Shown here: positions 34,842 through 42,899 of the stretch, one piece after another
Numbering within the stretch: the stretch's first letter is position 1
Layout of the letters: each line of letters begins with the position of its first letter
NCBI GenBank assembly: GCA_900473175.1
Contig: UCKM01000014.1
Span: 111,806-175,805 of the forward strand
Reading direction: 5' to 3'
Length of the DNA stretch: 64,000 nt
From: Hyphomicrobiales bacterium
Lineage (GTDB): Bacteria; Pseudomonadota; Alphaproteobacteria; Rhizobiales; Rhizobiaceae
Translations under genes and position numbers: made by a program
Notes under the pieces: generated by a model
What the model was told of the DNA's origin: nothing
The model's input: only the letters and a program-made list of their open reading frames with translations
The model's database searches: none

Positions 34842-35612
34842 TTACTTCGAAACATCCTGGCCGAAATATTTGTCGGCAATCTGCTTGTAGGTTCCGTCGG
34901 CCTTGATCGTCTCAAGTGCCTTGTTGATCGCAGCCAAAAGGTCTGGCTCGTTCTTGCGGATGATAATGCCGGAGAAATCGGCATTTTCCTGCTGGGCGGC
35001 GATTTTCACATTGGCGTCGGGCTTGTGCTTCTTGAAATCGAGAAAGGAAAGGCTGTCGTTGATCGTCGCATCGGCGCGGCCATTGAGCACCAGCTGGATC
35101 GACTGGTCGAAGCCGTCCGTTCCGACGAGTTCCGCACCCGCTTCCTGCGCGATCTTGCCAAAATTGCTCGATAGCGACTGCGCGGACTTCTTGCCCTTGA
35201 GGTCAGCAAAGCCCTTGATCTCGCTATTGTCGCCCTTGACGATCAAAACCGCCTTCGACGCGATATAGGGTTCGGAGAAATCATATTTCGCCTTGCGCGC
35301 TTCGGTGATGCCCACCTGATTGATCACGGTGTCGTAGCGGTTGGCATCGAGACCAGCGATCAAACCATCCCACTTGCCTTCGAGAAACTGCGCTTTGACG
35401 CCAAGGTTCTTGGCGATTGCTTCACCGATCTCGACATCGAAGCCGACCAGCTTGCCAGCAGCATCATGATAGGTGAACGGCGCATAGGTGCCCTCCGTGC
35501 CAATCTTCAGCACGCCCGCCGACTTGATCTGCTCGAGGTTGGACGCGGCCTGTGCCTGGGCAGGCACGATCGCGAGGGCGCCGATGACGAGGAGTGATTT
35601 CAACCAGTTCAT
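34842..35612 (-). CDS. Polar amino-acid (cystine-type) periplasmic binding protein
   Basis: A 256-residue family 3 solute-binding protein. Signal peptide WLKSLLVIGALAIVPAQAQAA ends near residue 20-22. Conserved parts are GVLKIGTEGTYAPFTYHDAAGKLVGFDVEI and the Asp/Arg ligand region RYDTVINQVGITEARK. The short form and YDFSEPYI match cystine-binding FliY/TcyA relatives, but glutamine or arginine binders are also possible. The ATG at 35612 is used because the upstream extension lacks signal-like features. It heads the operon with permease and ATPase. Confidence 0.9.
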   Translation of the reverse strand: MNWLKSLLVIGALAIVPAQAQAASNLEQIKSAGVLKIGTEGTYAPFTYHDAAGKLVGFDVEIGEAIAKNLGVKAQFLEGKWDGLIAGLDANRYDTVINQVGITEARKAKYDFSEPYIASKAVLIVKGDNSEIKGFADLKGKKSAQSLSSNFGKIAQEAGAELVGTDGFDQSIQLVLNGRADATINDSLSFLDFKKHKPDANVKIAAQQENADFSGIIIRKNEPDLLAAINKALETIKADGTYKQIADKYFGQDVSK

Positions 35613-35792
35613 TTGTTTCCATCCGTTTGTTATGCGCCTTTCGGCTAATGATCGGAAAATGTCACTTTGCAGCGTCACTGCATAGGCATTCGTGGCCAGC
35701 AAAACGCGCCATACGGTGAAACGAATACCAGATATGACCCAAACAACGAAATATTATTCCACGCTGATTGAGCAGTCAGAATGCCGAATTAG
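35613..35792. other. Intergenic region between two operons
   Basis: 180 bp between the amino-acid binding-protein start and the end of the next ABC ATPase gene, both on the minus strand. It should hold the promoter of the amino-acid operon. I see no palindrome of note and no consensus motif. Confidence 0.4.
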
Positions 35793-36863
35793 CTATGGTA
35801 ATCTGGCGCCCGTCTTGCCATGGAAGACATGCACATCGGCCGGCTTGATCCCGAGACTGATCGCATCCCCGGGACCTCGATCCGTCCGGCCCATGGCGAA
35901 GATGCAGACCTGTTGATCGGCGAGCTTTGTATAGAATTGCGTCGAGAGTCCGAGTGGCTCGATCACCTCGATTTTGGCCTTCAATGTCTCGGTCGTACCA
36001 ACTTCGATGTTTTCCGGGCGGATACCGACGACCACCCTGTCACCGTCCTCGACCTTGAGCTCAGGCCGCAAGGGCACCATCTGGCCGTCGGTGAGTTCCG
36101 CCGTTGCCTTGCCGTTCTGCCGCGTCACCACGGCGGGCAGAAAGTTCATGCCGGGCGAACCAATGAAGCCGGCGACGAAGAGGTTTGCCGGATGATCGTA
36201 GAGTTCGAGCGGGGTGCCAACTTGCTGGATGACGCCATCATGCATGACGACGATACGATCCGCCATTGTCATCGCCTCAACCTGGTCGTGGGTGACGTAG
36301 ACCGACGTCGTCTTCAACTGCTGGTGCAGCGCCTTGATTTCCGTCCGCATGTGGACCCGAAGCTTGGCGTCGAGATTGGACAGCGGCTCATCGAAGAGGA
36401 ACACTTTCGGATCGCGGACGATGGCGCGGCCCATCGCAACGCGCTGGCGCTGCCCGCCGGAAAGCTGCCGCGGCAAACGTTCGAGGAGCACATCGAGGCC
36501 GAGGCGCTTGGCGGCGCTGCCGATCCGGTTCAGGACCAGCTCCTTAGCCGTCTTTCGCAGCAGAAGGCTGAAACCCATGTTCGATGCCACATCCATGTGC
36601 GGGTAGAGCGCGTAGGACTGAAAGACCATCGCTATGTCACGGTCCTTCGGCGCAACATCGTTGACCACACGATCGCCAATCCTGATCTCTCCGGCGGAGA
36701 TTTCCTCGAGGCCGGCGATCATGCGCAGGAGCGTGGACTTGCCACAGCCGGAAGGGCCAACCAGAACCACGAATTCGCCATCAGCAATGGAAAGGTCCAC
36801 CGCTGAGAGAACGTTCATGGCACCGTAATTTTTCTGGACATTGGTAATGGTGACAGAGGCCAT
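35793..36863 (-). CDS. Carbohydrate ABC transporter ATP-binding protein, UgpC/MalK type
   Basis: A 356-residue ATPase. Walker [10 protein letters not shown], signature [16 protein letters not shown], Walker [14 protein letters not shown]-loop [16 protein letters not shown], then a TOBE/OB C-terminal part (GMNFLPAVVTRQNGK) that is normal for this class. It is the last gene of the operon gntR - lyase - binding protein - two permeases - ATPase. Homologues can be shared by several importers, and the window holds a similar ATPase at 48974-50041. Confidence 0.94.
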   Translation of the reverse strand: MASVTITNVQKNYGAMNVLSAVDLSIADGEFVVLVGPSGCGKSTLLRMIAGLEEISAGEIRIGDRVVNDVAPKDRDIAMVFQSYALYPHMDVASNMGFSLLLRKTAKELVLNRIGSAAKRLGLDVLLERLPRQLSGGQRQRVAMGRAIVRDPKVFLFDEPLSNLDAKLRVHMRTEIKALHQQLKTTSVYVTHDQVEAMTMADRIVVMHDGVIQQVGTPLELYDHPANLFVAGFIGSPGMNFLPAVVTRQNGKATAELTDGQMVPLRPELKVEDGDRVVVGIRPENIEVGTTETLKAKIEVIEPLGLSTQFYTKLADQQVCIFAMGRTDRGPGDAISLGIKPADVHVFHGKTGARLP

Positions 36864-36878
36864 TGCAGTTTCCTTTTT

Positions 36879-37727
36879 TTAACCCTTCACTGCACCGGCT
36901 GTAAGGCCCGTGACGAGGTAGCGTTGCAGGAAGGCGAAGAACAGGCAGGCGGGAATGAGCGCCAGAACGGAGGCCGCCATCATCTGCCCCCAATCGACCG
37001 CAAACTTGCCGATGAATGTCAGCAGCCCGACAGCGAATGTTTTCTGGCTGTCGCTGCTGATCAACATCAGCGCGAAGAGCAATTCACTCCATGCGGCGGT
37101 GAAGACGAAACCCAGAGTTGCGCCCATACCGGGCAGCGTCAATGGAATGATGACCTTGCGCAGGGCCTGGCTGCGGCTGCAGCCGTCGATCATCGCGGCT
37201 TCTTCGAGATCCTTCGGAATACCATCAAAGAATGACTGCATCAGGAACGTGGCGAAGGCGATGTTGAAGGCCGTATAGATGATGATGAGGCCGGTGAGGC
37301 TGTTGGTGAGGCCGAGTTCACCCATGATGCGATAGATCGGCGGTATGACCATGACCAAGGGGAAGGTCTGGGTCAGGAGAAGCGTCACGGCGACGGTCGC
37401 CTTGCCGTGGAACGCGAAGCGCGACATGGCATAGCCCGCCGCCGAGGCAATGACTGTCACCAGTAGGGCGGTGATGACCGAGACGATGACGCTGTTGAGG
37501 AAATAGCGAGGGAAGTCGGTGGCCCGCAGCACGGTCGTGTAGTTCGCCCACGTCGTCACCGACGGCCACATGGTGATGCCCTCCGAATAGAGGAGCGATT
37601 GCGGCGTCACCGAAATCTTCAGCGTCCAGAACAGCGGGAACAGCGCGAAAATGACATAGGCGCCGATTGCGGCATAGAGTCCGATGCCACCGAGTATGCG
37701 GGCATTGCGTGAGCGTCCGGCGATCAT
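36879..37727 (-). CDS. Carbohydrate ABC transporter permease 2 (MalG-like)
   Basis: A 282-residue permease with six membrane segments, including IGAYVIFALFPLFWTLK and VIVSVITALLVTVIASAAGY. The EAA loop is EEAAMIDGCSRSQALRKVIIPLTLPG. The start at 37727 overlaps the stop of permease 1 (TGATG). A long open frame upstream is out of register with permease 1 and is not used. It pairs with permease 1 to form the import channel. Confidence 0.92.
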   Translation of the reverse strand: MIAGRSRNARILGGIGLYAAIGAYVIFALFPLFWTLKISVTPQSLLYSEGITMWPSVTTWANYTTVLRATDFPRYFLNSVIVSVITALLVTVIASAAGYAMSRFAFHGKATVAVTLLLTQTFPLVMVIPPIYRIMGELGLTNSLTGLIIIYTAFNIAFATFLMQSFFDGIPKDLEEAAMIDGCSRSQALRKVIIPLTLPGMGATLGFVFTAAWSELLFALMLISSDSQKTFAVGLLTFIGKFAVDWGQMMAASVLALIPACLFFAFLQRYLVTGLTAGAVKG

Positions 37728-38659
37728 CAGGAATACCTCACCAGGGATTTGCGGATACGGATCAGCACCACCGCATAGAGGATGAGAAGCGCCAGCAGCA
37801 GCACGGCGACAGCCGAGGCATAACCCTTGTCCAGGGTCTTGAAGGCGCTGACATAGATGTAGGTCGCAACCGTATTTGTCGATCCCGCGGGCCCGCCCTC
37901 GGTCATGACGTAGATGAGATCGGCAAAGGTAGCGATCCAGATTGTCCGCAGCATCACCGTTATCGCGATCGTCGGGGCAAGAAATGGCAAGGTCACCTTG
38001 GTGAAGCGCTGCCATCGATTGGCGCCGTCGATCGCCGCGGCCTCGTGCAATTCCGACGGGATCGATTTCAGCGCCGCGAGCAGAGTGATGGCGAAAAAGG
38101 GAATGCCGAACCAGACATTGGCGATGATCGGCCCCCACATGGCCGTTGCCGGATCAGAGAGAATGTTCGTCGGTTCAGCTTTCAGCCCAAGCGCAAAGAG
38201 CCAATGCGGTAAGGGACCAACGATAGGGTTGAAGAGCCAGGCCCAGGTAAGGCCGGACAGGAAGGACGGCACCGCCCAGGGCAGGAAGACAATGGCCTGG
38301 ACGACCTTCTTGCCGGCGAATTCGCGGTCGAGTAGCAGCGCAAGGCCAAGACCGAGAAAGAACTGCAGGACGAGGCTCGCAACCGTCCACCACAGTGTGT
38401 TCATGAGGGCTTCGCCCAGAACCTTGTCATGCAGCATCGCCTGATATTGCGCGAGGCCGACAAATTCGGACTTGAAGGCGGAGAATTTACGGAAGGAATA
38501 GCTGATGCCGAAGATCAGCGGCACAACGAGCACGAGAAGCAGGAGGACAAGGCCGGGGCTCAGGTAAAGCCAGGGCTCGAACGCGACGGAAAAGCGCCGC
38601 TTTTCGCCATCCCTTCCGCTCTTCTGCGGCAAGCCTGCCGCTGTCGATTGCATCACCAT
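37727..38659 (-). CDS. Carbohydrate ABC transporter permease 1 (MalF-like)
   Basis: A 310-residue permease. A hydrophilic N-terminus of about 25 residues is followed by LYLSPGLVLLLLVLVVPLIF and five more helices. The EAA-type loop is LHEAAAIDGANRWQRFTKVTLPFLAP. Substrate recognition is mainly by the preceding binding protein. It lies 117 bp after the binding-protein gene, across a strong hairpin, and overlaps permease 2 by one base. Confidence 0.92.
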   Translation of the reverse strand: MVMQSTAAGLPQKSGRDGEKRRFSVAFEPWLYLSPGLVLLLLVLVVPLIFGISYSFRKFSAFKSEFVGLAQYQAMLHDKVLGEALMNTLWWTVASLVLQFFLGLGLALLLDREFAGKKVVQAIVFLPWAVPSFLSGLTWAWLFNPIVGPLPHWLFALGLKAEPTNILSDPATAMWGPIIANVWFGIPFFAITLLAALKSIPSELHEAAAIDGANRWQRFTKVTLPFLAPTIAITVMLRTIWIATFADLIYVMTEGGPAGSTNTVATYIYVSAFKTLDKGYASAVAVLLLALLILYAVVLIRIRKSLVRYS

Positions 38660-38735
38660 GTCTGTCGTCCCCTCAGCTTAATGCCGATCCACCAATCGCC
38701 CCCCGGTTTCCGGATCGGCGACAGCAGAAGAGAAA

Positions 38736-38760
38736 TGCTCCGGTGCGTTGCACCGGAGCA
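38736..38760 (-). promoter_or_regulatory. Hairpin after the carbohydrate binding-protein gene
   Basis: Perfect inverted repeat: TGCTCCGGTGC (38736-38746) and GCACCGGAGCA (38750-38760), loop GTT, starting 16 bases after the binding-protein stop. On the minus strand it is followed by TTTCTCTTCT, a weak T-run. It probably limits read-through or stabilises the upstream mRNA. Confidence 0.8.
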
Positions 38761-38776
38761 CCATCTCGATTGATGT

Positions 38777-40060
38777 TTACTTCTTGTTCTTGGCCATCCA
38801 GGCCTGCTGCTGTTCGGTAAGGAATGCAGCCCATTCATCGGCAACATCCTTGGCCGTCTTCTGGCCGAGCAACACTTCCTGGAAATTCTTGACCGAAACC
38901 GAGTCATAGAAGTTGCCGAGGTTTTCCAGATGCGTCGGCGGCGTGACGAACTCGAAGGTCTTCGGATCGCTCAGCTCCTGGAACCAGCCCTTGAAGCTTT
39001 CAGATCCAAAATAGGGATCCTTGTCGGCACCGTTGTGGATCGGCAGCACGCCGACATTCTTGGCGAATTCCATATTGTCCTGGGGTGAAAGTAGCGTGCC
39101 CATCAACTTCCAGGCATCATCCTTGACCTTGGAGTTGGCGAACATCGCCCAGCCGGCATAACCAAGGGTCGGATAGGACTTGCCATTCGGACCGGTCGGC
39201 AATGGTGCAACACCAAAATCTTCCGGCTTCATCTTCTCGGCAATACCGATCAGAGCGTCGGGATCCTGGTCAAGCATGGCGCAGGTGCCGGAATAGAAGC
39301 CGGTGACCACCTCGTTGAAGCCCCAGCTGACGCTGTCTTTCGGCGCATAGCCGTTCTTGTAGATGTCGGCCAGCATCTGCAGCCCCTTGACTGCGCCGGG
39401 TTCGTTCAGCGTTGCGGTGCCGTCGGCATTGAAGTAGCCGCCCTTGCCATTGGCGATGTTCATGAACATCTGCACGCCATTGAAGCCGCCGGGACCGCCG
39501 CGCAGGCAGTAGCCGTACTTGCCCTGGATCGCCGAGATCTTCTTGTTGGCCTCCATGAACTCGTCAAGCGTCTTCGGCGCTTCCTTGAGACCGGCTTCCG
39601 CGAAGAGCTTCTTGTTCCAGAACATGGCCCGGACATAGTAGCCGTAGGGGATCATATATTGCTTGTTGTCGACGACGGAGCCGAACTGCTTGGCGCGGTC
39701 GCCCAGCGTTCCCGAATCTTTCCACTTGGCCATGTACGGCCCAAGATCTTCAAGCTGGCCGTTATTGGCGTAGAGACCCATCCAGCGCTCGGGCATCTCC
39801 ACGATGTCCGGCGTGTCACCCGCTTGGACCATGGTCAGGAATTTCTCGAATGCCTGGCCCCAGGGCAGCGAGACAAGTTCGACCTTCACGCCGGGATTAG
39901 CCTGTTCGAAACCGGCAATCTGCTTTTTCAGAAGTTCAGTACGTGGCGGGCTGGAGATAACCTCCACCATCTTGATCGTCGTATCGGCAAATGCGGCCGA
40001 TACCGTCATGGACAGGGCGGCAATCGCACCTGCCAGAAATGTTCCCATTCGTTTTTGCAT
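38777..40060 (-). CDS. Extracellular solute-binding protein family 1
   Basis: A 427-residue periplasmic protein with signal peptide GTFLAGAIAALSMTVSAAFA. The mature part has the MalE/UgpB-type layout: TTIKMVEVISSPPRTELLKK, DTPDIVEMPERWMGLYANNG, and a C-terminal part with PPTHLENLGNFYD. The ligand is probably an oligosaccharide or polyol, but binding proteins of this class also take amino-sugar or phosphonate ligands. It is the third gene of the GntR-lyase-ABC operon, 27 bp after the lyase. Confidence 0.92.
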   Translation of the reverse strand: MQKRMGTFLAGAIAALSMTVSAAFADTTIKMVEVISSPPRTELLKKQIAGFEQANPGVKVELVSLPWGQAFEKFLTMVQAGDTPDIVEMPERWMGLYANNGQLEDLGPYMAKWKDSGTLGDRAKQFGSVVDNKQYMIPYGYYVRAMFWNKKLFAEAGLKEAPKTLDEFMEANKKISAIQGKYGYCLRGGPGGFNGVQMFMNIANGKGGYFNADGTATLNEPGAVKGLQMLADIYKNGYAPKDSVSWGFNEVVTGFYSGTCAMLDQDPDALIGIAEKMKPEDFGVAPLPTGPNGKSYPTLGYAGWAMFANSKVKDDAWKLMGTLLSPQDNMEFAKNVGVLPIHNGADKDPYFGSESFKGWFQELSDPKTFEFVTPPTHLENLGNFYDSVSVKNFQEVLLGQKTAKDVADEWAAFLTEQQQAWMAKNKK

Positions 40061-40087
40061 TATTGTCTAGCTCCCATTTAGAAAAGT

Positions 40088-41275
40088 TCAGCGTTTTGCT
40101 TTTGTCAGTGCATTGGTGAGGTCCGCCCAAAGCTCCTCTACACTTTCGAGTCCCACATGCAGGCGGATGGTTCGCGGGCTGACACCGAAGCGCCCGATCG
40201 AATTGGCGTCCGGCGTCTGCTGCAACGAGGCGAGCGCCGGTACGACGAGGCTTTCATGCCCACCCCAGCTGACGCCGATGCGGAATAACTTGAGGGCATC
40301 GACGAAGGTCGGAACATCGATATCCTCGGTTACCTCGAAGGAAAACAGCCCGGAATAGCCGGACAAGGTCGCCTTGCCCGGATGGTTGGAATAGGCCGGG
40401 TGCATGATGCGTTCCACGCTCCCATGCGCCTTCAGCCGCTCGGCGATGGTGAGCCCGCTCTTCATGTGATGCGGCAGGCGCAGCGTCAGCGTCCGCAGTC
40501 CGCGCAGCAGCAACCAGGCTTCGAAGGGCGAGAGTTTCGCGCCAAGATAGGAATAGGTGCGGCCGTTGATACGGTCGATCATTTCCTGTGAACCTGCCAC
40601 TACACCGGCAACGGTATCGCTGTGGCCGCCGAGATATTTCGACGCCGAATGCATGACAAGATCAATGCCATGCGTGATCGGCTTCTGGAACAACGGTGTT
40701 GCCCAGGAATTGTCCATCGTGGTGACGATTCCATGCTCTTTGGAAAGGCGCGCATAATGCGCGATGTCCTGCAACTCGAACATCATGGAACTCGGGCTCT
40801 CGAGGTACAGCAGTTTGGCGCCGGGCAGTGCGGCGGCGACTGCATCGGGATCAGAGCCATCGACATAATCGACCTTGATGCCGAGATGCGGCAGCAGGCG
40901 TTCGAACAGCCGGTAGGCGTCGCCATAGCAATTGCGCACCGCAACGATACGATCCCCTGCCCCGACAAAGGCAAGGACCATGGCGCTGATGGCACCCATG
41001 CCGCTGGAGAAGGCGCGGGCCGCTTCCGCGCCTTCGAGCGCGGCAATCTTGCTTTCAAATTCCATCACCGTCGGATTGTCGCCGCGCGAATACATCGGCT
41101 GGCGCTTTCGCCCAGCAAAGGCGTCGGCCATGGCGGCGTAGTTGTCGAAGGTGAACAGCGATGTCTGATAGATCGGCGGTACAACCGAACCGCCGGGGAA
41201 CGGGTCGTCGTGGGCGAGCAGCGTTGCAGCTTGCGCCATCATGTCCTGATCGTGAAAATATGGATTATCGCTCAT
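40088..41275 (-). CDS. Cystathionine gamma-lyase/synthase family PLP enzyme
   Basis: A 395-residue PLP enzyme of the Cys/Met metabolism family. The cofactor Lys is K213 in MHSASKYLGGHSD. Other conserved parts are PPIYQTSLFTF at the N-terminus, SGMGAISAMVLAFVGAGD with the cofactor phosphate site, and MDNSWATPLFQKP with the Asp that binds the pyridine. The reaction is beta- or gamma-elimination or replacement on a thioether amino acid. The ATG overlaps the gntR stop (ATGA), so the pair is coupled. Its coupling with a sugar-type ABC importer is unusual and may mark a conjugated amino-acid substrate. Confidence 0.9.
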   Translation of the reverse strand: MSDNPYFHDQDMMAQAATLLAHDDPFPGGSVVPPIYQTSLFTFDNYAAMADAFAGRKRQPMYSRGDNPTVMEFESKIAALEGAEAARAFSSGMGAISAMVLAFVGAGDRIVAVRNCYGDAYRLFERLLPHLGIKVDYVDGSDPDAVAAALPGAKLLYLESPSSMMFELQDIAHYARLSKEHGIVTTMDNSWATPLFQKPITHGIDLVMHSASKYLGGHSDTVAGVVAGSQEMIDRINGRTYSYLGAKLSPFEAWLLLRGLRTLTLRLPHHMKSGLTIAERLKAHGSVERIMHPAYSNHPGKATLSGYSGLFSFEVTEDIDVPTFVDALKLFRIGVSWGGHESLVVPALASLQQTPDANSIGRFGVSPRTIRLHVGLESVEELWADLTNALTKAKR

Positions 41276-42015
41276 TCTCGGCTCTTCTTGTTCTGCTTTT
41301 TCAGGTTTGCGGCGCCACGCTTGAGATCATCCTCGACGGTCGCAATCAGTTTCAGTGCTTCGGCACGCGCGCCGATCGGATCGCGGGCGGCGATCGCGTT
41401 GAACAGCGTCCGGTGATAGGGAAAACTCGCATGGCCAAAATCACGCACGCCAAGCGGATGCTCCCAGAAGCGGTGGAACATCTCGTACATGGCCGCGATG
41501 ATCTGCTCGAACAGCGGATTGCCGGATGTGCGAAAGACAGCGAGGTGGAAGTCCCAATCCTCATCCGCCGACATGCCGCTGCGTTCGTGGAAGACTTCCT
41601 CCATCCTGATCAGTTTTTGTTCGATCAGGGCAATGTCTGCGTCGCTCGCGCGCTCGGCGCAAAGAACGGCAGCTTCCGCTTCGAGGCCGCGGCGTATCTC
41701 CAGCGTGTGCATCAGGCTATTGAAATCATTGCCGGATTGCAGCGTCAGCGGCAGGTGCAGCATGTTGCGTGTCACGGCTGCCTTAAGATATGTGCCGCTA
41801 CCCTGACGCCGCTCGACGAGGCCAAGCTCCTGCCAGCGCGTCAGCGCCTCGCGCACCGTCGTCCTGCTGACTTTCAGGTGCTCGGCGAGTACCCGCTCCG
41901 TCGGCAACCTCTCCCCGGGCTTTAACCCCGCACCCGTCACGAAATCCACCAACGCACGCAACACCGCGTCATCGCGCGATGGTGTCTGGACAGGGGAAAG
42001 GATCGGGCTGATCAC
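41272..42015 (-). CDS. GntR (FadR subfamily) transcriptional regulator
   Basis: A 247-residue regulator. The winged helix spans about residues 20-80 (LKPGERLPTERVLAEHLKVSRTTVREALTRWQELGLVERRQGSGTYL), and the FCD effector domain follows, with Asp/His metal ligands (WDFHLAVFRTSGNPLF). I place the start at the GTG at 42015: AGGTGA stands nine bases upstream, while the ATG at 42060 has no binding site and would overlap a palindromic operator (42033-42043). It is the first gene of the lyase-ABC operon and is probably autoregulatory. Confidence 0.88.
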   Translation of the reverse strand: MISPILSPVQTPSRDDAVLRALVDFVTGAGLKPGERLPTERVLAEHLKVSRTTVREALTRWQELGLVERRQGSGTYLKAAVTRNMLHLPLTLQSGNDFNSLMHTLEIRRGLEAEAAVLCAERASDADIALIEQKLIRMEEVFHERSGMSADEDWDFHLAVFRTSGNPLFEQIIAAMYEMFHRFWEHPLGVRDFGHASFPYHRTLFNAIAARDPIGARAEALKLIATVEDDLKRGAANLKKQNKKSRE

Positions 42016-42032
42016 GAAGGCATCACCTAAAT

Positions 42033-42043
42033 TGGTTGGACCA
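42033..42043. promoter_or_regulatory. FadR-type operator candidate before gntR
   Basis: TGGT-TGG-ACCA is a perfect palindrome with arms TGGT and ACCA around three bases. The form TGGTNNNACCA is typical of FadR/GntR targets. It ends 18 bp upstream of the GTG start. Confidence 0.55.
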
Positions 42044-42087
42044 TTGTGCCAATTCAGCATGAATGAGATCGAGAGTCAAACGCTTGT

Positions 42088-42103
42088 TTGGACTTTGGTC
42101 TAA
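42088..42103. promoter_or_regulatory. Second palindrome upstream of gntR
   Basis: TTGGAC-TTTG-GTCTAA pairs imperfectly (TT.GAC with GTC.AA). It shares the TTGGAC core with the site at 42033-42043 and lies about 50 bp further out, where a promoter is expected. It may be a second binding site for the GntR protein. Confidence 0.45.
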
Positions 42104-42134
42104 GAGAAATTCAGACTGATTTAGGTCATATTAC

Positions 42135-42177
42135 TTGCTGGATTGGTAACATCAGCCTATATGACTACTGTAGTCAT
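42135..42177 (+). promoter_or_regulatory. Promoter and operator of the toxin-antitoxin pair
   Basis: A -35 box TTGCTG (42135-42140) is separated by 17 bases from TATATG (42158-42163). The -10 overlaps the palindrome ATGACTAC-T-GTAGTCAT (42161-42177), arms of 8 bp around one base. This is the usual layout of an antitoxin-bound operator; the antitoxin ATG follows 13 bases later. Confidence 0.7.
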
Positions 42178-42190
42178 GAAAGGGCATCAT

Positions 42191-42433
42191 ATGCGAGAAA
42201 TTCAGTTCAAGGATGCAAAGGCGACCCTATCATCAGTGGTGGATCATGCTGTTGCGGGAGAACCCGCGGTGATTACACGTAGAGGGCGCAAGGAAGCCGT
42301 GATTTTGTCTTTTGAGGAATATGAACGACTGTCATCAGTGCCAAGTCTGGGCCGATTGCTGGCAGCGTTTCCCGGGGAAGTCGATGATATCCCGGATCGA
42401 TTGCGCAAACCCGCCCGCGACATTGAACTCTGA
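42191..42433 (+). CDS. Phd/YefM family antitoxin
   Basis: An 80-residue protein starting MREIQFKDAKATLSSVVDHA. The pattern FKDAKATLSxVVDHAVAGEPAVITRRGRKEAVILSFEEYERL is the Phd/YefM DNA-binding fold. The C-terminal tail (RLRKPARDIEL) should wrap and block the PIN toxin encoded next. The frame is open upstream to 42143, but the palindromic operator covers that part, so I use the ATG at 42191. The toxin gene starts at the last base of its stop codon (TGATG). Confidence 0.88.
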   Translation: MREIQFKDAKATLSSVVDHAVAGEPAVITRRGRKEAVILSFEEYERLSSVPSLGRLLAAFPGEVDDIPDRLRKPARDIEL

Positions 42434-42876
42434 TGTTCCTGGTCGATACAAGCGTCATCTCCGCCTTGGCGCGGATGAAAAAGGAACGGCGTTTGGAACT
42501 CGCCGCATGGTTCGACAGGGCAAGCCCCTACCTCTTCCTTTCGGTGGTGACGGCTGCAGAAGTGATCAATGGCATTACCAAATCTGAGCGAGAAGGCATC
42601 CAGCAGAAAGCCGCTCTCCTGCGTGCGTGGTGGAACGCGATCGAACATTTGTACGCGGACCGATTATTGGTCCTTGATCTCGAAGCAGCGCATATTGCGG
42701 GCACTATCCTCGATGACGCACGAGCATACGATCCCGGCTTCGAGGATATCGCGATTGCAGCGACGGCCAGACGCCACGGTTTGACGGTTCTGACAGCCAA
42801 CGAGCGACACTTCAGGTTCCTCGGCGTTGCAGTGATCAATCCATTCAAGGCCCTGCCAGCTTTACCCGGTGCGTAA
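42433..42876 (+). CDS. PIN-domain toxin, VapC family
   Basis: A 147-residue PIN endoribonuclease. The acidic active-site residues are D5 (FLVDTSVIS), E43 (TAAEVINGITK) and the C-terminal Asp pair in DPGFEDIAIAATARRHGLTVLTAN. The pattern matches FitB/VapC toxins that cleave tRNA or rRNA, although the target here is unknown. It is coupled to the antitoxin and convergent with mlrC by about 20 bp. Confidence 0.9.
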   Translation: MFLVDTSVISALARMKKERRLELAAWFDRASPYLFLSVVTAAEVINGITKSEREGIQQKAALLRAWWNAIEHLYADRLLVLDLEAAHIAGTILDDARAYDPGFEDIAIAATARRHGLTVLTANERHFRFLGVAVINPFKALPALPGA

Positions 42877-42899
42877 GCGAGGGGTCTCGGCGGCACAAA

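Noticed and set aside
36879..38138. Apparent 419-residue permease
   Set aside because: The first part is the wrong frame through permease 1; the real start is 37727, overlapping its stop.
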